Below are positions 8,428 through 16,690 of a DNA stretch of 64,000 nucleotides, piece after piece (within the stretch, counting starts at the first letter, position 1; every line of letters begins with the position of its first letter). Below the pieces are notes generated by a model. That model ran no database searches. It saw only the letters and a list, made by a program, of their open reading frames with translations, and had not been told where the DNA came from. The position numbers and the translations under genes are program-made. The DNA comes from Streptomyces sp. 378 (lineage in GTDB: Bacteria; Actinomycetota; Actinomycetes; Streptomycetales; Streptomycetaceae). The stretch is taken from the NCBI RefSeq assembly GCF_030124145.1, contig NZ_JASKMS010000029.1, positions 1-64,000 on the forward strand, given 5' to 3'.

Positions 8428-8641
8428 ACCGTATACACACGAGGTTCCTTCCAGCAAGGGCGGCCTCGGGAAAATATCCTGCCGGACCCGGTCCTTCACC
8501 GCACTTTTTCCTGCCGGCCGCGCTTCTGCCCGATTGGGCGGCAACCATGCCCTCACTCTCTGCACAGGGCAGGTCCAGGCGATACGGTCAGGGGGGCCGT
8601 CAGGCCCCCAGTGCCGCCTGTCGACGGAAGAGAGTCGCGTC

Positions 8642-9325
8642 GTGAACTTCCTCACCATCGGTCACCGCGGAGTCATGGGTGTGGAGCCAGAGAACACCCT
8701 CCGGTCCTTCGTCGCCGCCCAGGAGGCCGGCCTCGACGTCATCGAACTCGACCTGCATCTGAGCAAGGACGGCGCGCTCGTCGTCATGCACGACATTGAT
8801 GTGGACCGCACGACCGACGGCACCGGGCCGATCGCCGAGAAGACCCTCGCCGAGCTGCGGGCCCTGGACGCGGGCCGGGGCGAGCGGGTCCCGGTCTTCG
8901 AGGAGGTCCTGGAGGCCGTCCACACGCCGCTCCAGGCGGAGATCAAGGACGTGCACGCGGCGCGGGCCCTGGCCGAGGTGATGAACCGGCGAGATCTGGC
9001 CGGCCGGGTGGAGGTGTCCTCGTTCCACGACGAGGCGATCGCCGAGATCAAACCCCTGGTACCGGGCGTGCGCACCGCGCTGGTCGCCAGCCGCTACGGC
9101 ACGGACATCGTCGACCGCGCGGTGCAGTCCGGCGCCGAAACCGTCTGCCTGAACATCCGCCGGCTCACGCTGGAGATCGTGGAGCGGGCCCGCAAGGCCG
9201 ATCTGAAGATCATCGGCTGGGTCGTGAACACGCAGGACCAGCTGCGTCTGGTCCGGGCGTTCGGCCTGGACGGCGCCACCACCGACCACCCGGACATCAA
9301 GCGCACGGGCCGTTTCACGGCCTAG
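8642..9325 (+). CDS. Glycerophosphodiester phosphodiesterase family protein
   Basis: A 227-residue GDPD-domain protein. GHRGVMGVEPENTL near the N-terminus has the HR pair, IELDLHLSKDGALVVMHD has the metal-binding E-x-D and the general acid/base His, and QAEIKD and WVVNTQDQL follow. It hydrolyses glycerophosphodiesters to glycerol 3-phosphate and an alcohol. There is no signal peptide. The GTG start follows GGAAGAGAG. The reading frame stays open far upstream, but that part is antisense to the DUF6421 gene and is not coding. Confidence 0.9.
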   Translation: MNFLTIGHRGVMGVEPENTLRSFVAAQEAGLDVIELDLHLSKDGALVVMHDIDVDRTTDGTGPIAEKTLAELRALDAGRGERVPVFEEVLEAVHTPLQAEIKDVHAARALAEVMNRRDLAGRVEVSSFHDEAIAEIKPLVPGVRTALVASRYGTDIVDRAVQSGAETVCLNIRRLTLEIVERARKADLKIIGWVVNTQDQLRLVRAFGLDGATTDHPDIKRTGRFTA

Positions 9326-9420
9326 GAGGGTGCTGAAGATCTCGGCCGGATCAGCGAGCGGCGGCTGGTGCGTGCAGCTGCCAGGCGTCGGGAGCCCGGC
9401 CAAGATCTTCAGCACCCTCC
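9325..9420. repeat. Long inverted repeat (terminator or MITE-like element)
   Basis: Perfect 18-base arms, GGAGGGTGCTGAAGATCT at 9325-9342 and its complement at 9403-9420, extend to about 25 bases with one mismatch around a loop of roughly 45 bases. It starts on the last base of the GDPD stop codon and ends before the convergent GNAT gene. The arms are unusually long for a terminator and there is no T-run, so a miniature inverted-repeat element serving as a bidirectional terminator is also possible. Confidence 0.6.
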
Positions 9421-9450
9421 CAGGGGGACACCCCTGGCGGCCGGCTGGTT

Positions 9451-9990
9451 CTAGGCGAGTTCCTTGACCAGCAGCTCGAACTCCAGGTCGGCGCGCTGTG
9501 GAACGCCGAAGCGCTCGTCGCCGTACGGGAACGGGGCCATCCGTCCCGTGCGGCGGTAGCCTCGCCGCTCGTACCAGGCGATGAGGTCCTCGCGCACGGA
9601 GATCACGGTCATCTGCATCTCCTTGACGCCCCATGTCTCGCGGGCCTGCCGCTCCGCCTCCGCGATGATCACCTTGCCGAGGCCCGCGCCCTGGAGCCGG
9701 GGGCTCACGGCGAACATCCCGAAGTAGGCGTGGTCTCCCTGGTGCCGCAGCTGACAGCAGGCCACGATCCTGCCGTCCCGCTCCACGGTCATGAGCCGGC
9801 TGTCGGGCGCCTTGACGATCTCCAGCACACCCTCCGGGTCGGTCCGCTGCCCCTGGAGGATGTCCGCCTCGGTGGTCCACCCGGCCCGGCTGTCGTCGCC
9901 CCGGTATGCCGACTCGATCAACGCGACCAGCTCGTCCACGTCGGCGTCGGTGGCATCGCGGAAGGTCAGTGGCTTGGCGGCGGTCTCCAT
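9451..9990 (-). CDS. GNAT family N-acetyltransferase
   Basis: A 179-residue single-domain GNAT protein. Motif A with the acetyl-CoA pyrophosphate loop is FAVSPRLQGAGLGKVIIAEA near residues 97-116, followed by AWYERRGYRRTGRM. The substrate is unknown. GGAGA precedes the ATG at 9990. It is divergent from the small VOC gene. Confidence 0.85.
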   Translation of the reverse strand: METAAKPLTFRDATDADVDELVALIESAYRGDDSRAGWTTEADILQGQRTDPEGVLEIVKAPDSRLMTVERDGRIVACCQLRHQGDHAYFGMFAVSPRLQGAGLGKVIIAEAERQARETWGVKEMQMTVISVREDLIAWYERRGYRRTGRMAPFPYGDERFGVPQRADLEFELLVKELA

Positions 9991-10062
9991 CGGTGCGGGT
10001 CTCCGTTTTCCTGACGCGGCTCGGGCAGGGACGAGCGTAACGCCGCCACTAAGCTGCGCCGC

Positions 10063-10455
10063 ATGGTGCATGTACTCAGCAGCAGGATCCTGCTCCGCCC
10101 GACCGACCCCGAGCGGTCCCGCGCCTTCTACGGTGAGCAGCTGGGCCTCGCCGTGTACCGCGAGTTCGGCACGGGGCCGGAGCGCGGCACGGTCTTCTTC
10201 ATGGGCGGCGGCTTCCTGGAGGTCTCGGGCCGGTCCGAGACGGCCCCGGCGCCCGCCGTACGCCTGTGGCTGCAGGTCGACGACGTGACGGCGGCGCAGG
10301 AGGAGCTGCACGCCAAGGGCGTGGAGATCGTCCGGCCACCGGTGCGGGAACCCTGGGGGCTGGTCGAGATGTGGATCGCGGACCCGGACGGGACGCCGAT
10401 CGTGCTGGTGGAGGTCCCCGCCGACCATCCGATGCGCTACCGGCCCGGCATCTGA
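10063..10455 (+). CDS. VOC (glyoxalase/bleomycin resistance) family protein
   Basis: A 130-residue protein with two beta-alpha-beta-beta-beta modules: RILLRPTDPERSRAFYGEQL at the start and a second half ending ADPDGTPIVLVEVP. VOC proteins bind metals or small hydrophobic compounds; the role here is unknown. It is followed by another, longer VOC gene on the same strand. Confidence 0.8.
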   Translation: MVHVLSSRILLRPTDPERSRAFYGEQLGLAVYREFGTGPERGTVFFMGGGFLEVSGRSETAPAPAVRLWLQVDDVTAAQEELHAKGVEIVRPPVREPWGLVEMWIADPDGTPIVLVEVPADHPMRYRPGI

Positions 10456-10615
10456 GACCGGCCGGCGCGGCGCTCCTCGGGGCGACACGGCGGGGTGCGC
10501 CGGGCCGCAGCGGCACACCGGTGGGTTTTCCCGGATGGCAGGGAGGCCGGACGGCGGCTTAGCGTGCTGGAGGGACCCCGGGGGCCCTGTCCCCGCCGCT
10601 CGTGGAAGGAACGCC

Positions 10616-11377
10616 ATGAAGCTCGACGCACCGGTGACCGGCGGCCCCTGCTGGGCCGAGCTGGGGACCAGCGACCTGGACGCGGCCCGGCGGTTCTACA
10701 CCCGGCTGTTCGGCTGGCGGCCCGAGTCGGACGCGCGTCAGGACACCGGTGGCTACACCGTCGCGCACCTCGGGGACGCGGCCGTGGCCGCGCTCGCGCC
10801 GCTGTACCAGCCGTCGCAGCCGGTCGGGTGGAACGTGTCGTTCGCGGTGACCGACGCGGACGCCACCGCACGGGCGGTGGCCGAGGCGGGCGGGACGATG
10901 CTGTTCGGCCCGGTGGACGTGTCCGAGGTGGGCCGTTTCGCGGTGGCCGCCGATCCGGGCGGTGCCGCGTTCCAGCTGTGGCAGGCGGGCACCTTCCCGG
11001 GCGCCGGGCTGTTCAACGCGCCCGGCTCGCTGGGCTGGGTGGAGCTGATGACACGGGATCCCGAGGGCGCCGTCGCCTTCTACACGCGGGTGTTCGGCTG
11101 GACCGTCGCCCCGTCGGACCGCTACACCCAGTGGGGCGTCGGCGGCGCCGACTTCGGCGGCATGGTGACGATGGACGACAAGTTCCCGCCCGAGGTGCCG
11201 GCGCACTGGCTGCCGTACTTCGCCGTGGCGGACGTGGACGCCACGACGGCCGTCGTGCAGCGGCACGGCACGGTATTGATGGTGCCCACCTCGGTGCCCG
11301 ACGGACCGCGCATCGCGGTCCTGCGGGACCCGCAGGGGGCGATGTTCGGCGTGTACCGGGCGGCCGACGAGACCTGA
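10616..11377 (+). CDS. Two-domain VOC family protein
   Basis: A 253-residue protein with two VOC domains. The first opens CWAELGTSDLDAARRFYTRL and the second WVELMTRDPEGAVAFYTRVF, each followed by a FGW turn, and each half ends in a DPxGA segment. This is the CFP-30-like hydroxylase/glyoxalase layout common in actinobacteria. GGAAGGAA precedes the ATG. Function unknown. Confidence 0.85.
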   Translation: MKLDAPVTGGPCWAELGTSDLDAARRFYTRLFGWRPESDARQDTGGYTVAHLGDAAVAALAPLYQPSQPVGWNVSFAVTDADATARAVAEAGGTMLFGPVDVSEVGRFAVAADPGGAAFQLWQAGTFPGAGLFNAPGSLGWVELMTRDPEGAVAFYTRVFGWTVAPSDRYTQWGVGGADFGGMVTMDDKFPPEVPAHWLPYFAVADVDATTAVVQRHGTVLMVPTSVPDGPRIAVLRDPQGAMFGVYRAADET

Positions 11378-11386
11378 GAGCATCTA

Positions 11387-11409
11387 CGACGACCGCTGGG
11401 CGGTCGTCG
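11387..11409. terminator. Hairpin between convergent VOC and MarR genes
   Basis: Ten-base arms CGACGACCGC and GCGGTCGTCG flank a three-base loop 10-32 bases after the VOC stop. There is no T-run, which is usual for streptomycete hairpins; it could serve both convergent genes. Confidence 0.5.
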
Positions 11410-11472
11410 ACGACCGCCGCTCCACACACCGCCGCGCGCCGCACGAGGTGCTCCGGGCCCTGACCGCGCCGG

Positions 11473-12306
11473 TCAGGGCCGCAGCACGCCGAGGCGCCCC
11501 TCCAGCTGGCTGAGCAACTCCCCCAGCAGAGCGGCGAGTTCACCCTGCTCGGGGCCGTCGAGACCGGACAGCACGGCGGTCTCGTAGGCGAGCTGGACGG
11601 GCAGGATGCCGTCGACGAGGTCGCGCCCGGCGTCAGTGAGGCGGAGGTGGACGACCCGGCGGTCACGGGCATCGCCGCGCCGTTCGACCAGACCGCGCTC
11701 GGTCAGCTGCTTGAGGCGTTTGGTGACGGCGGCCCCCGAGGAGAAGGTCTCCCGGGCGAGCTCTCCGGGCGTCAGCTCGTGCCCGGTACGGCGCAGCGCG
11801 CCCAGCAGATCGAACTCGGGCCTGCTGAGCCCCGCCCGGCGCAACGGGGCGTCCTCGGCCTGCTGCAGCAGGGCGGCACAACGGTTGATCCGCCCGATGA
11901 CCTCCATCGGGCCGGTGTCGAGCCCGGGATGCACGACCCGCCACTGCCGCACGACAGCGGCGACGGTGTCACCCCTGCGGCCACCGGCCGGATCGGTGTC
12001 GCCTGCGGGATCGCCACCCGGATCGGCTCCGGCCGCCGGGTCGCGAGCCGGATTCCCCCCGGCCACCGGTCCTTCCTCGGCGGCCCGGCCCCCTGCGGGA
12101 TCACCCCCGGTGGCGTGCGCGCCGGCCGCGTGCCCCCCGCCGGGCGGGTGCGTCCCCTCCACCGGATCGTCACCGGCCGCCTGGGCACCGCCGGTGGGAT
12201 CCCCTCCGGCCGCCGCCCTGTCGTCGGCCACCTGCCCCTCCGCCACCGGCTGCGGGTCCCGTCCCCCGTCGGGTCCCGTGGGCGATGGTCCTTCGGTCGG
12301 CGTCAT
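11473..12306 (-). CDS. MarR family regulator with long low-complexity N-terminus
   Basis: A 277-residue protein whose last 165 or so residues form a MarR winged helix (IGRINRCAALLQQAEDAPLR, SRPEFDLLGALRRTGHELTP, SSGAAVTKRLKQLTERGLVE, and the wing RDRRVVHLRLTDAG). The first 110 residues are a Gly/Asp/Pro/Ala-rich tract with loose repeats of the GGDPAGG type, unlike ordinary MarR proteins of about 150 residues. GGAGG lies ten bases before the ATG at 12306, and the start overlaps the stop of the small upstream gene (ATGA), supporting the long form. An internal GTG near TVAAVVRQW is the alternative. Confidence 0.75.
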   Translation of the reverse strand: MTPTEGPSPTGPDGGRDPQPVAEGQVADDRAAAGGDPTGGAQAAGDDPVEGTHPPGGGHAAGAHATGGDPAGGRAAEEGPVAGGNPARDPAAGADPGGDPAGDTDPAGGRRGDTVAAVVRQWRVVHPGLDTGPMEVIGRINRCAALLQQAEDAPLRRAGLSRPEFDLLGALRRTGHELTPGELARETFSSGAAVTKRLKQLTERGLVERRGDARDRRVVHLRLTDAGRDLVDGILPVQLAYETAVLSGLDGPEQGELAALLGELLSQLEGRLGVLRP

Positions 12307-12530
12307 GGCCGTGCGTCCTCCGTTTCGGTGGCCGGGTCCCGGTTCGGGAGCAGTCCCTGGCGTCGGGCCGTCGCGGCGAGCGTACGGTGTCCGGCCTGCT
12401 CGGCGAGCACGACCCGCTTCTGGGGCATGGCGCGCTGCCACCATTCACCGGCGGCGGCATCGGCGGTGGCCCGCAGGTCGGCCAGGGCGACGGCGAGACC
12501 GCGGCGAGCCGGTGACGTACGACTGCTCAC
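12303..12530 (-). CDS. Small hypothetical protein coupled to MarR
   Basis: A 75-residue basic protein (VSSRTSPARRGLAVALADLR) with a GTG start, GGAG nine bases before it, and a stop that overlaps the MarR ATG by four bases. It has a predicted helical stretch (LAVALADLRATADAAAGEWW) and no recognised domain. The coupling and ribosome site argue that it is real, but I cannot name the family. Confidence 0.5.
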   Translation of the reverse strand: MSSRTSPARRGLAVALADLRATADAAAGEWWQRAMPQKRVVLAEQAGHRTLAATARRQGLLPNRDPATETEDARP

Positions 12531-12632
12531 CTGCCGTGCTCCGTCCAATGCTCCCCGTGTACATCCTTGCGCTCGCGTGCGCGCCGCATGGCCCGGGCAT
12601 CGAATGACCGACCGACGAACGGGGAGGTGCGC

Positions 12633-13172
12633 GTGCACGGACCGGCTTCGTCCGGCTGGCTGCTGGTGGCGCTCTGCGCGGTGACCGGCGCCTACTGCCT
12701 GGCGCGGATGCGCAGCGGCGCGGCGGAGCAGCGCGGCGCGGCGGGCGGTGAGGCGCTGATGGGTTTCGGGATGGCCGCGATGGCCGTGCCGACGGCGGTA
12801 TTCACGCCGCCCGCGTGGACCTGGCCCGTCTACGCGGTGGTGTTCGGAGCGGCGGGCGTGCACGCGCTGTGGGCGGCGCGGGCGGGCGCACACCACCTCC
12901 ACCACCTGGTGGGGGCCGTGGCGATGACTTACATGTCCGTGGTCATGGCCGGCTCCCCCGGGCACGGGCACGGCCAGGGGGTCCCGCTGCTGACCGGGGC
13001 GCTGTTGCTCTACTTCGCCGGGTACGTGCTGCTGACCGGCGTCCGCCTGGTGCCGGTCGCCGCCGTGGCCGGAGGCGGTGGTCCCGCCGGGTGGGGCGAC
13101 CGGCCGGAGCTGGCGCGGGCCTGCCGGCTGTCGATGGGGATCGCGATGGTCGCGATGCTGCTGGCGCTGTGA
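12633..13172 (+). CDS. DUF5134 family membrane protein
   Basis: A 179-residue protein with about five membrane segments, among them SGWLLVALCAVTGAYCLA, MGFGMAAMAVPTAVF and the C-terminal MGIAMVAMLLAL. The His-rich loop AGAHHLHHLVGAVAMTYMS is typical of DUF5134 and may bind metal. The GTG at 12633 has GGGGAGG five bases before it; the GTG at 12627 lies within that site and is unlikely. It precedes the M56 peptidase gene by 100 bases. Function unknown. Confidence 0.75.
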   Translation: MHGPASSGWLLVALCAVTGAYCLARMRSGAAEQRGAAGGEALMGFGMAAMAVPTAVFTPPAWTWPVYAVVFGAAGVHALWAARAGAHHLHHLVGAVAMTYMSVVMAGSPGHGHGQGVPLLTGALLLYFAGYVLLTGVRLVPVAAVAGGGGPAGWGDRPELARACRLSMGIAMVAMLLAL

Positions 13173-13271
13173 AGGGGACCGGCCCCGGCGGCCGCAGTGG
13201 ATCCGTTGCCTGCGTCACTTCGGTGCCACAAGCCGTACCCCTGAGCGGGGCCGCGCTCATAGGCTGCCCTC

Positions 13272-14207
13272 ATGATGCTCACCGCCGTGCTGCTGATGCT
13301 CGGCGCCCTCACCGCCGTCGTCGCCCCGCGGCTGCTCGCCCGGGCGGACTGGCCGGACCGCGAGCCGGTGGTGGCGCTGTGGATGTGGCAGTGCGTGGTG
13401 GCGGCCGTCCTCGTGTGCTGCGTGCTGTCGATGACGCTCAGCGCGGCCGCGGCCTGGCACGTGGTCGGCGGGCACCTCTTCGCGACGGCTCCCCGCGCGG
13501 TCGTCGAGGCGTATGCGCTCGGTACGGCGGGCCCCTGGGCGGCGACCCTCGCGGTCGCGCTGGCCGGCGGCGGTCTGTGGAGCGCGGCGAGGCTGGCCCA
13601 CGAGATCGGCCGGGCCCGTGGGCGGCGCCGCCGGCGGCGTGCCGATCTCCTCGTGCGGGCTCCGCTGCTGCCGGGCGAGTTGGCCGTCTCGGGTCGGCTC
13701 GTCGTCCTGGAGAGCGAGCGGCCCGACGCCTGGTGGCAGCCCGGCACTCCCCCGCAACTGGTCGTCACCACGGCCGCGTTGCGCCGGTTGAAGGGCCGGC
13801 AGCTGGACGCCGTGTTCGCCCATGAGCAGGGGCATGCCCGGGCGCGGCACGACTGGCTGCTGAACTGCTCCACGGCCCTGGCCGGCGGCTTTCCGCAGGT
13901 TCCGGTGTTCGCCGCGTTCCGCGACGAGATGCACCGCCTGGTCGAACTCGCCGCCGACGACACGGCATCGCGCCGCTTCGGCCGTCTGACCACGGCTTTG
14001 GCCCTGGTCGAACTGAACGAGCACCGCGGTGTGTTCGGCCCCTGCCCGACACCGCAGGCCCATGTCCCGGCCCGGGTGCACCGGTTGCTCACTCCCCCGG
14101 ACCGGCTGACCGCCGCCCGGCGCCTGCGGCTGACGGCGGCGGCCGCGCTGGTGCCCGCGGTGCCGGTCCTGGTGGCGTTCGTCCCGGGGCTGCGGGCGCT
14201 GGGATAG
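13272..14207 (+). CDS. M56 family membrane metallopeptidase
   Basis: A 311-residue BlaR1/MecR1-type metalloprotease with an N-terminal helix (LTAVLLMLGALTAVVAPRLL), two further helices before residue 115, and a cytoplasmic-side zinc site HEQGH at residues 184-188 with the downstream acidic block LVELAADDTAS. It ends in a hydrophobic helix. Family members cleave a repressor in response to an external signal. No BlaI repressor gene is adjacent, so any partner is elsewhere. Confidence 0.85.
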   Translation: MMLTAVLLMLGALTAVVAPRLLARADWPDREPVVALWMWQCVVAAVLVCCVLSMTLSAAAAWHVVGGHLFATAPRAVVEAYALGTAGPWAATLAVALAGGGLWSAARLAHEIGRARGRRRRRRADLLVRAPLLPGELAVSGRLVVLESERPDAWWQPGTPPQLVVTTAALRRLKGRQLDAVFAHEQGHARARHDWLLNCSTALAGGFPQVPVFAAFRDEMHRLVELAADDTASRRFGRLTTALALVELNEHRGVFGPCPTPQAHVPARVHRLLTPPDRLTAARRLRLTAAAALVPAVPVLVAFVPGLRALG

Positions 14208-14373
14208 CCGGAGTGCGGCAGGGGCCGTCCCGGGGTTCCCGCCGTGCCGGGCATCGGGCGCGGCGTTCCCCCGGGCCGGTTCCGGCGGTTGTGACCTGGC
14301 CGAAGCGCGTGCTCCCGGGGCCGGATCGTCGCCGTACTGGATCCGGACCCCCCGGTTCGGCGAGGATCGCATC

Positions 14374-15042
14374 ATGCACACCCCGACCCTCGACTCGCCG
14401 CCCCGTCCGCAGAACCACAGCGCCGCTCGTTTCGCCGGCGTCCTCGCCCTGTGCTCGGCGCTGCTGCTGATCCTCGTCGCGGCCAGATGGAGCCCGTTGA
14501 TCAGGGCGGACGGTGACATCGCCGGCACCACCCACCGCTGGGCGGTGGACGAACCGGTTCTCACCCAGGCGTGCCGCATCCTCACCGACTGGGTGTGGGA
14601 TCCGTGGACGATGCGTCTGCTGTGCGCGGCCGTCGTCGTGTGGCTGGTGGTGCGGCTGGCGGCGCGCTGGACCGCGGTGTGGCTGGCCCTGGCCGTCACG
14701 CTGGGCACGCTGGTGCAGCAGGGCGTCAAGGCGGCGGTCGACCGGCCGCGCCCGGTCTGGCCCGACCCCGTCGACTCGGCCCACTACTCGGCCTTCCCGT
14801 CGGGCCATGCCATGACCGCCACGGTGGTGTGCGGCCTGCTGCTGTGGCTCCTGCACCGGCACGGCGTCGGCCGGGCCGTGTGGCGTTCGGCCCTGGCCGT
14901 GGCCGTCGTCTCGGTGGCCGGGGTCGGGCTGACCCGGATCTGGCTCGGCGTCCACTGGCCGTCGGACGTGCTGGGCGGCTGGCTGCTGGGCACGACGGTG
15001 GTGGCCCTGGCGGTGTGGGCGCACCGGAGCTGGCACCCCTGA
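14374..15042 (+). CDS. PAP2 family phosphatase, membrane-bound
   Basis: A 222-residue integral membrane phosphatase with six probable helices and all three PAP2 signature blocks: KAAVDRPRP near residue 115, PSGHAM near residue 145, and GLTRIWLGVHWPSDVLGG near residues 188-205. It removes phosphate from lipid substrates such as phosphatidic acid or undecaprenyl diphosphate outside the membrane. Which lipid is used cannot be told. Confidence 0.9.
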   Translation: MHTPTLDSPPRPQNHSAARFAGVLALCSALLLILVAARWSPLIRADGDIAGTTHRWAVDEPVLTQACRILTDWVWDPWTMRLLCAAVVVWLVVRLAARWTAVWLALAVTLGTLVQQGVKAAVDRPRPVWPDPVDSAHYSAFPSGHAMTATVVCGLLLWLLHRHGVGRAVWRSALAVAVVSVAGVGLTRIWLGVHWPSDVLGGWLLGTTVVALAVWAHRSWHP

Positions 15043-15113
15043 AGCCGGACCAAATCGGCGCCGCATCACCGGTCTTCGCACGGCGGCCCGGCTGGGCCTC
15101 GTAGGATCGCCGC

Positions 15114-15803
15114 ATGACGGCCGTGCTCTTCGACTTCTCCGGGACCCTCTTCCGTGTCGAGTCCACCGATTCCTGGCTGCGTGGCACCCTGGCCGGGGCC
15201 GGTGTCCGGCTCACGGAGGCCGAGTTGGCCTCCGCGGCACGGGCGCTGGAGTCGGTCGGGGCGCTGCCGGGCGGCGGTGACCCCGCGCGGGTACCGGAGG
15301 ACCTGGCCGGCACCTGGCCGGTCCGGGACCAGAGCGCCGCTCTGCACCGGGCTGCCTACACCGGCCTCTCCCGGCAGGTCCCGCTCCCCGACCCCGCGCT
15401 GCACGACGCGCTGTACGACCGTCACATGACCCCGGCCGCGTGGGCGCCTTACCCGGACGCCGTCGAGGTGCTGTGCACCCTGCGGGAGCGGGGCGTCCCG
15501 GTCGGGGTCGTCAGCAACATCGGCTGGGACCTGCGTCCCGTCTTCCGCGCGCACGGCCTCGACCCGTACGTCGACGTGTACGTCCTGTCGTACGAGCACG
15601 GCATCCAGAAGCCCGACCCGCGGCTGTTCGCCACCGCCTGCGAGGCGCTCGGCGCCGATCCGCGCAAGACCCTCATGGTCGGTGACGATCGCAGGGCGGA
15701 CGGCGGCGCCGCCGCTCTGGGTTGCGGGGTGCACTTCGTGGACCACCTACCGGCGGCCGACCGGCCGGACGGGCTGCGTCCGGTCCTGGATCTGGTGAGC
15801 TGA
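15114..15803 (+). CDS. HAD family hydrolase
   Basis: A 229-residue HAD-superfamily protein. Motif I is DFSGTLF (S replaces the usual second Asp-side residue, D-x-S-G-T), motif II is VVSNIGWD, the Lys is in HGIQKPDPRLF, and motif IV is MVGDDRRADGGAA. A helical cap follows motif I. Probably a phosphatase of a small metabolite; the substrate is unknown. Confidence 0.85.
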   Translation: MTAVLFDFSGTLFRVESTDSWLRGTLAGAGVRLTEAELASAARALESVGALPGGGDPARVPEDLAGTWPVRDQSAALHRAAYTGLSRQVPLPDPALHDALYDRHMTPAAWAPYPDAVEVLCTLRERGVPVGVVSNIGWDLRPVFRAHGLDPYVDVYVLSYEHGIQKPDPRLFATACEALGADPRKTLMVGDDRRADGGAAALGCGVHFVDHLPAADRPDGLRPVLDLVS

Positions 15804-15964
15804 GGGGCGCATGGTCCCGACATGAGGGGTGACTCCCCCACGGGAAAGTAGCCCGAGGCCACTACCAGGGCGATGGCTCGCCCGCCTCGGACGATCCCCC
15901 GCGTCGCCCGAGGCAGACGGCATCGCCGGCCCAGACCTCACGGGTCGTGGCCGGACGCCCTGAG

Positions 15965-15988
15965 TATAGTTGGCTGGCAGCCAGTCAA
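15965..15988 (+). promoter_or_regulatory. Promoter -10 and operator of the TetR gene
   Basis: TATAGT at 15965-15970 is a good -10 element without a clear -35. It runs directly into the dyad TTGGCTGG-CAG-CCAGTCAA (15970-15988, one mismatch between arms), which covers the expected start of transcription. This is the classic position for autorepression by the TetR protein encoded 16 bases further on. Confidence 0.6.
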
Positions 15989-16003
15989 CACAGGAGTTAC
16001 AGC

Positions 16004-16690
16004 ATGTCTCCGCGTAGCGCCTCGGTCAATGAAGAGTTGCGGCGGCGTTCCCGGGAGCGGCTCCTGCAGGCGGCGGTCGAGCTGGTGGGCGAGCGCGGCT
16101 ACGACGCCACCACGCTCGGCGACATCGCGGACCGCGCGGGTTCCGCCCGCGGCCTGGTGTCCTACTACTTCCCCGGCAAGCGCCAGCTGGTGCAGTCCGC
16201 CGTGCACCGGCTGATGCACCGCACGCTGGAGGAGGCGCTGGAGCGGGAGCCGCGCACCGAGGACGGACGGGAGCGGATGGCCCGGGCCATCGACGCCATC
16301 CTGGGTCTGGCCAGGGACCGGCCCGTGCTGATGCGCCAGCACATGGCGGGGATCCTGCAGGCCGAGGGCTTCATGCAGTGCCCGGAGCAGCGGCGGCTGG
16401 CCGAGCTGCTGCGGGACACGATGGTCCGGCACGGTTCACCGGACGTCGACAGCGACTACCCGATGATGCGCGCCCTGCTGATGGGCGCCGTGTACGCGGC
16501 GCTGGTGCCGGGAGTGCCGATGCCGGTGCCGGTGCTGCGGGCCGAGCTGTTCAAGCGTTACCGGCTCGACTGGGGGCTGGGCCTCCCGCCGGAGACCGAA
16601 GCCTGCGGCGGGAGGGGCGACAAGGATCTGTCGCGGTTCTTCGCGACCGGGGCCGCACCGGAGTGCGGTCCGCCGGATCAGTCGAAGTAG
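16004..16690 (+). CDS. TetR family transcriptional regulator
   Basis: A 228-residue TetR protein. The N-terminal helix-turn-helix spans residues 15-60 with RGYDATTLGDIADRAG and GLVSYYFPGKRQLVQSAV. CAGGAG precedes the ATG. The rest is an alpha-helical ligand domain. It probably controls itself through the dyad just upstream; no adjacent gene reads from the same promoter. Its 3' end overlaps the convergent LVIVD gene by 13 bases. Confidence 0.9.
   Translation: MSPRSASVNEELRRRSRERLLQAAVELVGERGYDATTLGDIADRAGSARGLVSYYFPGKRQLVQSAVHRLMHRTLEEALEREPRTEDGRERMARAIDAILGLARDRPVLMRQHMAGILQAEGFMQCPEQRRLAELLRDTMVRHGSPDVDSDYPMMRALLMGAVYAALVPGVPMPVPVLRAELFKRYRLDWGLGLPPETEACGGRGDKDLSRFFATGAAPECGPPDQSK

Noticed and set aside
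7187..8641. A long frame open upstream of and continuous with the GDPD gene
   Set aside because: It is antisense to the DUF6421 gene and reflects third-position GC bias; the GDPD domain starts at the GTG at 8642 with its own ribosome site.
11378..11463. Possible short coding remnant after the two-domain VOC gene
   Set aside because: The stretch overlaps the terminator hairpin, has no start with a ribosome site, and resembles nothing that I know.
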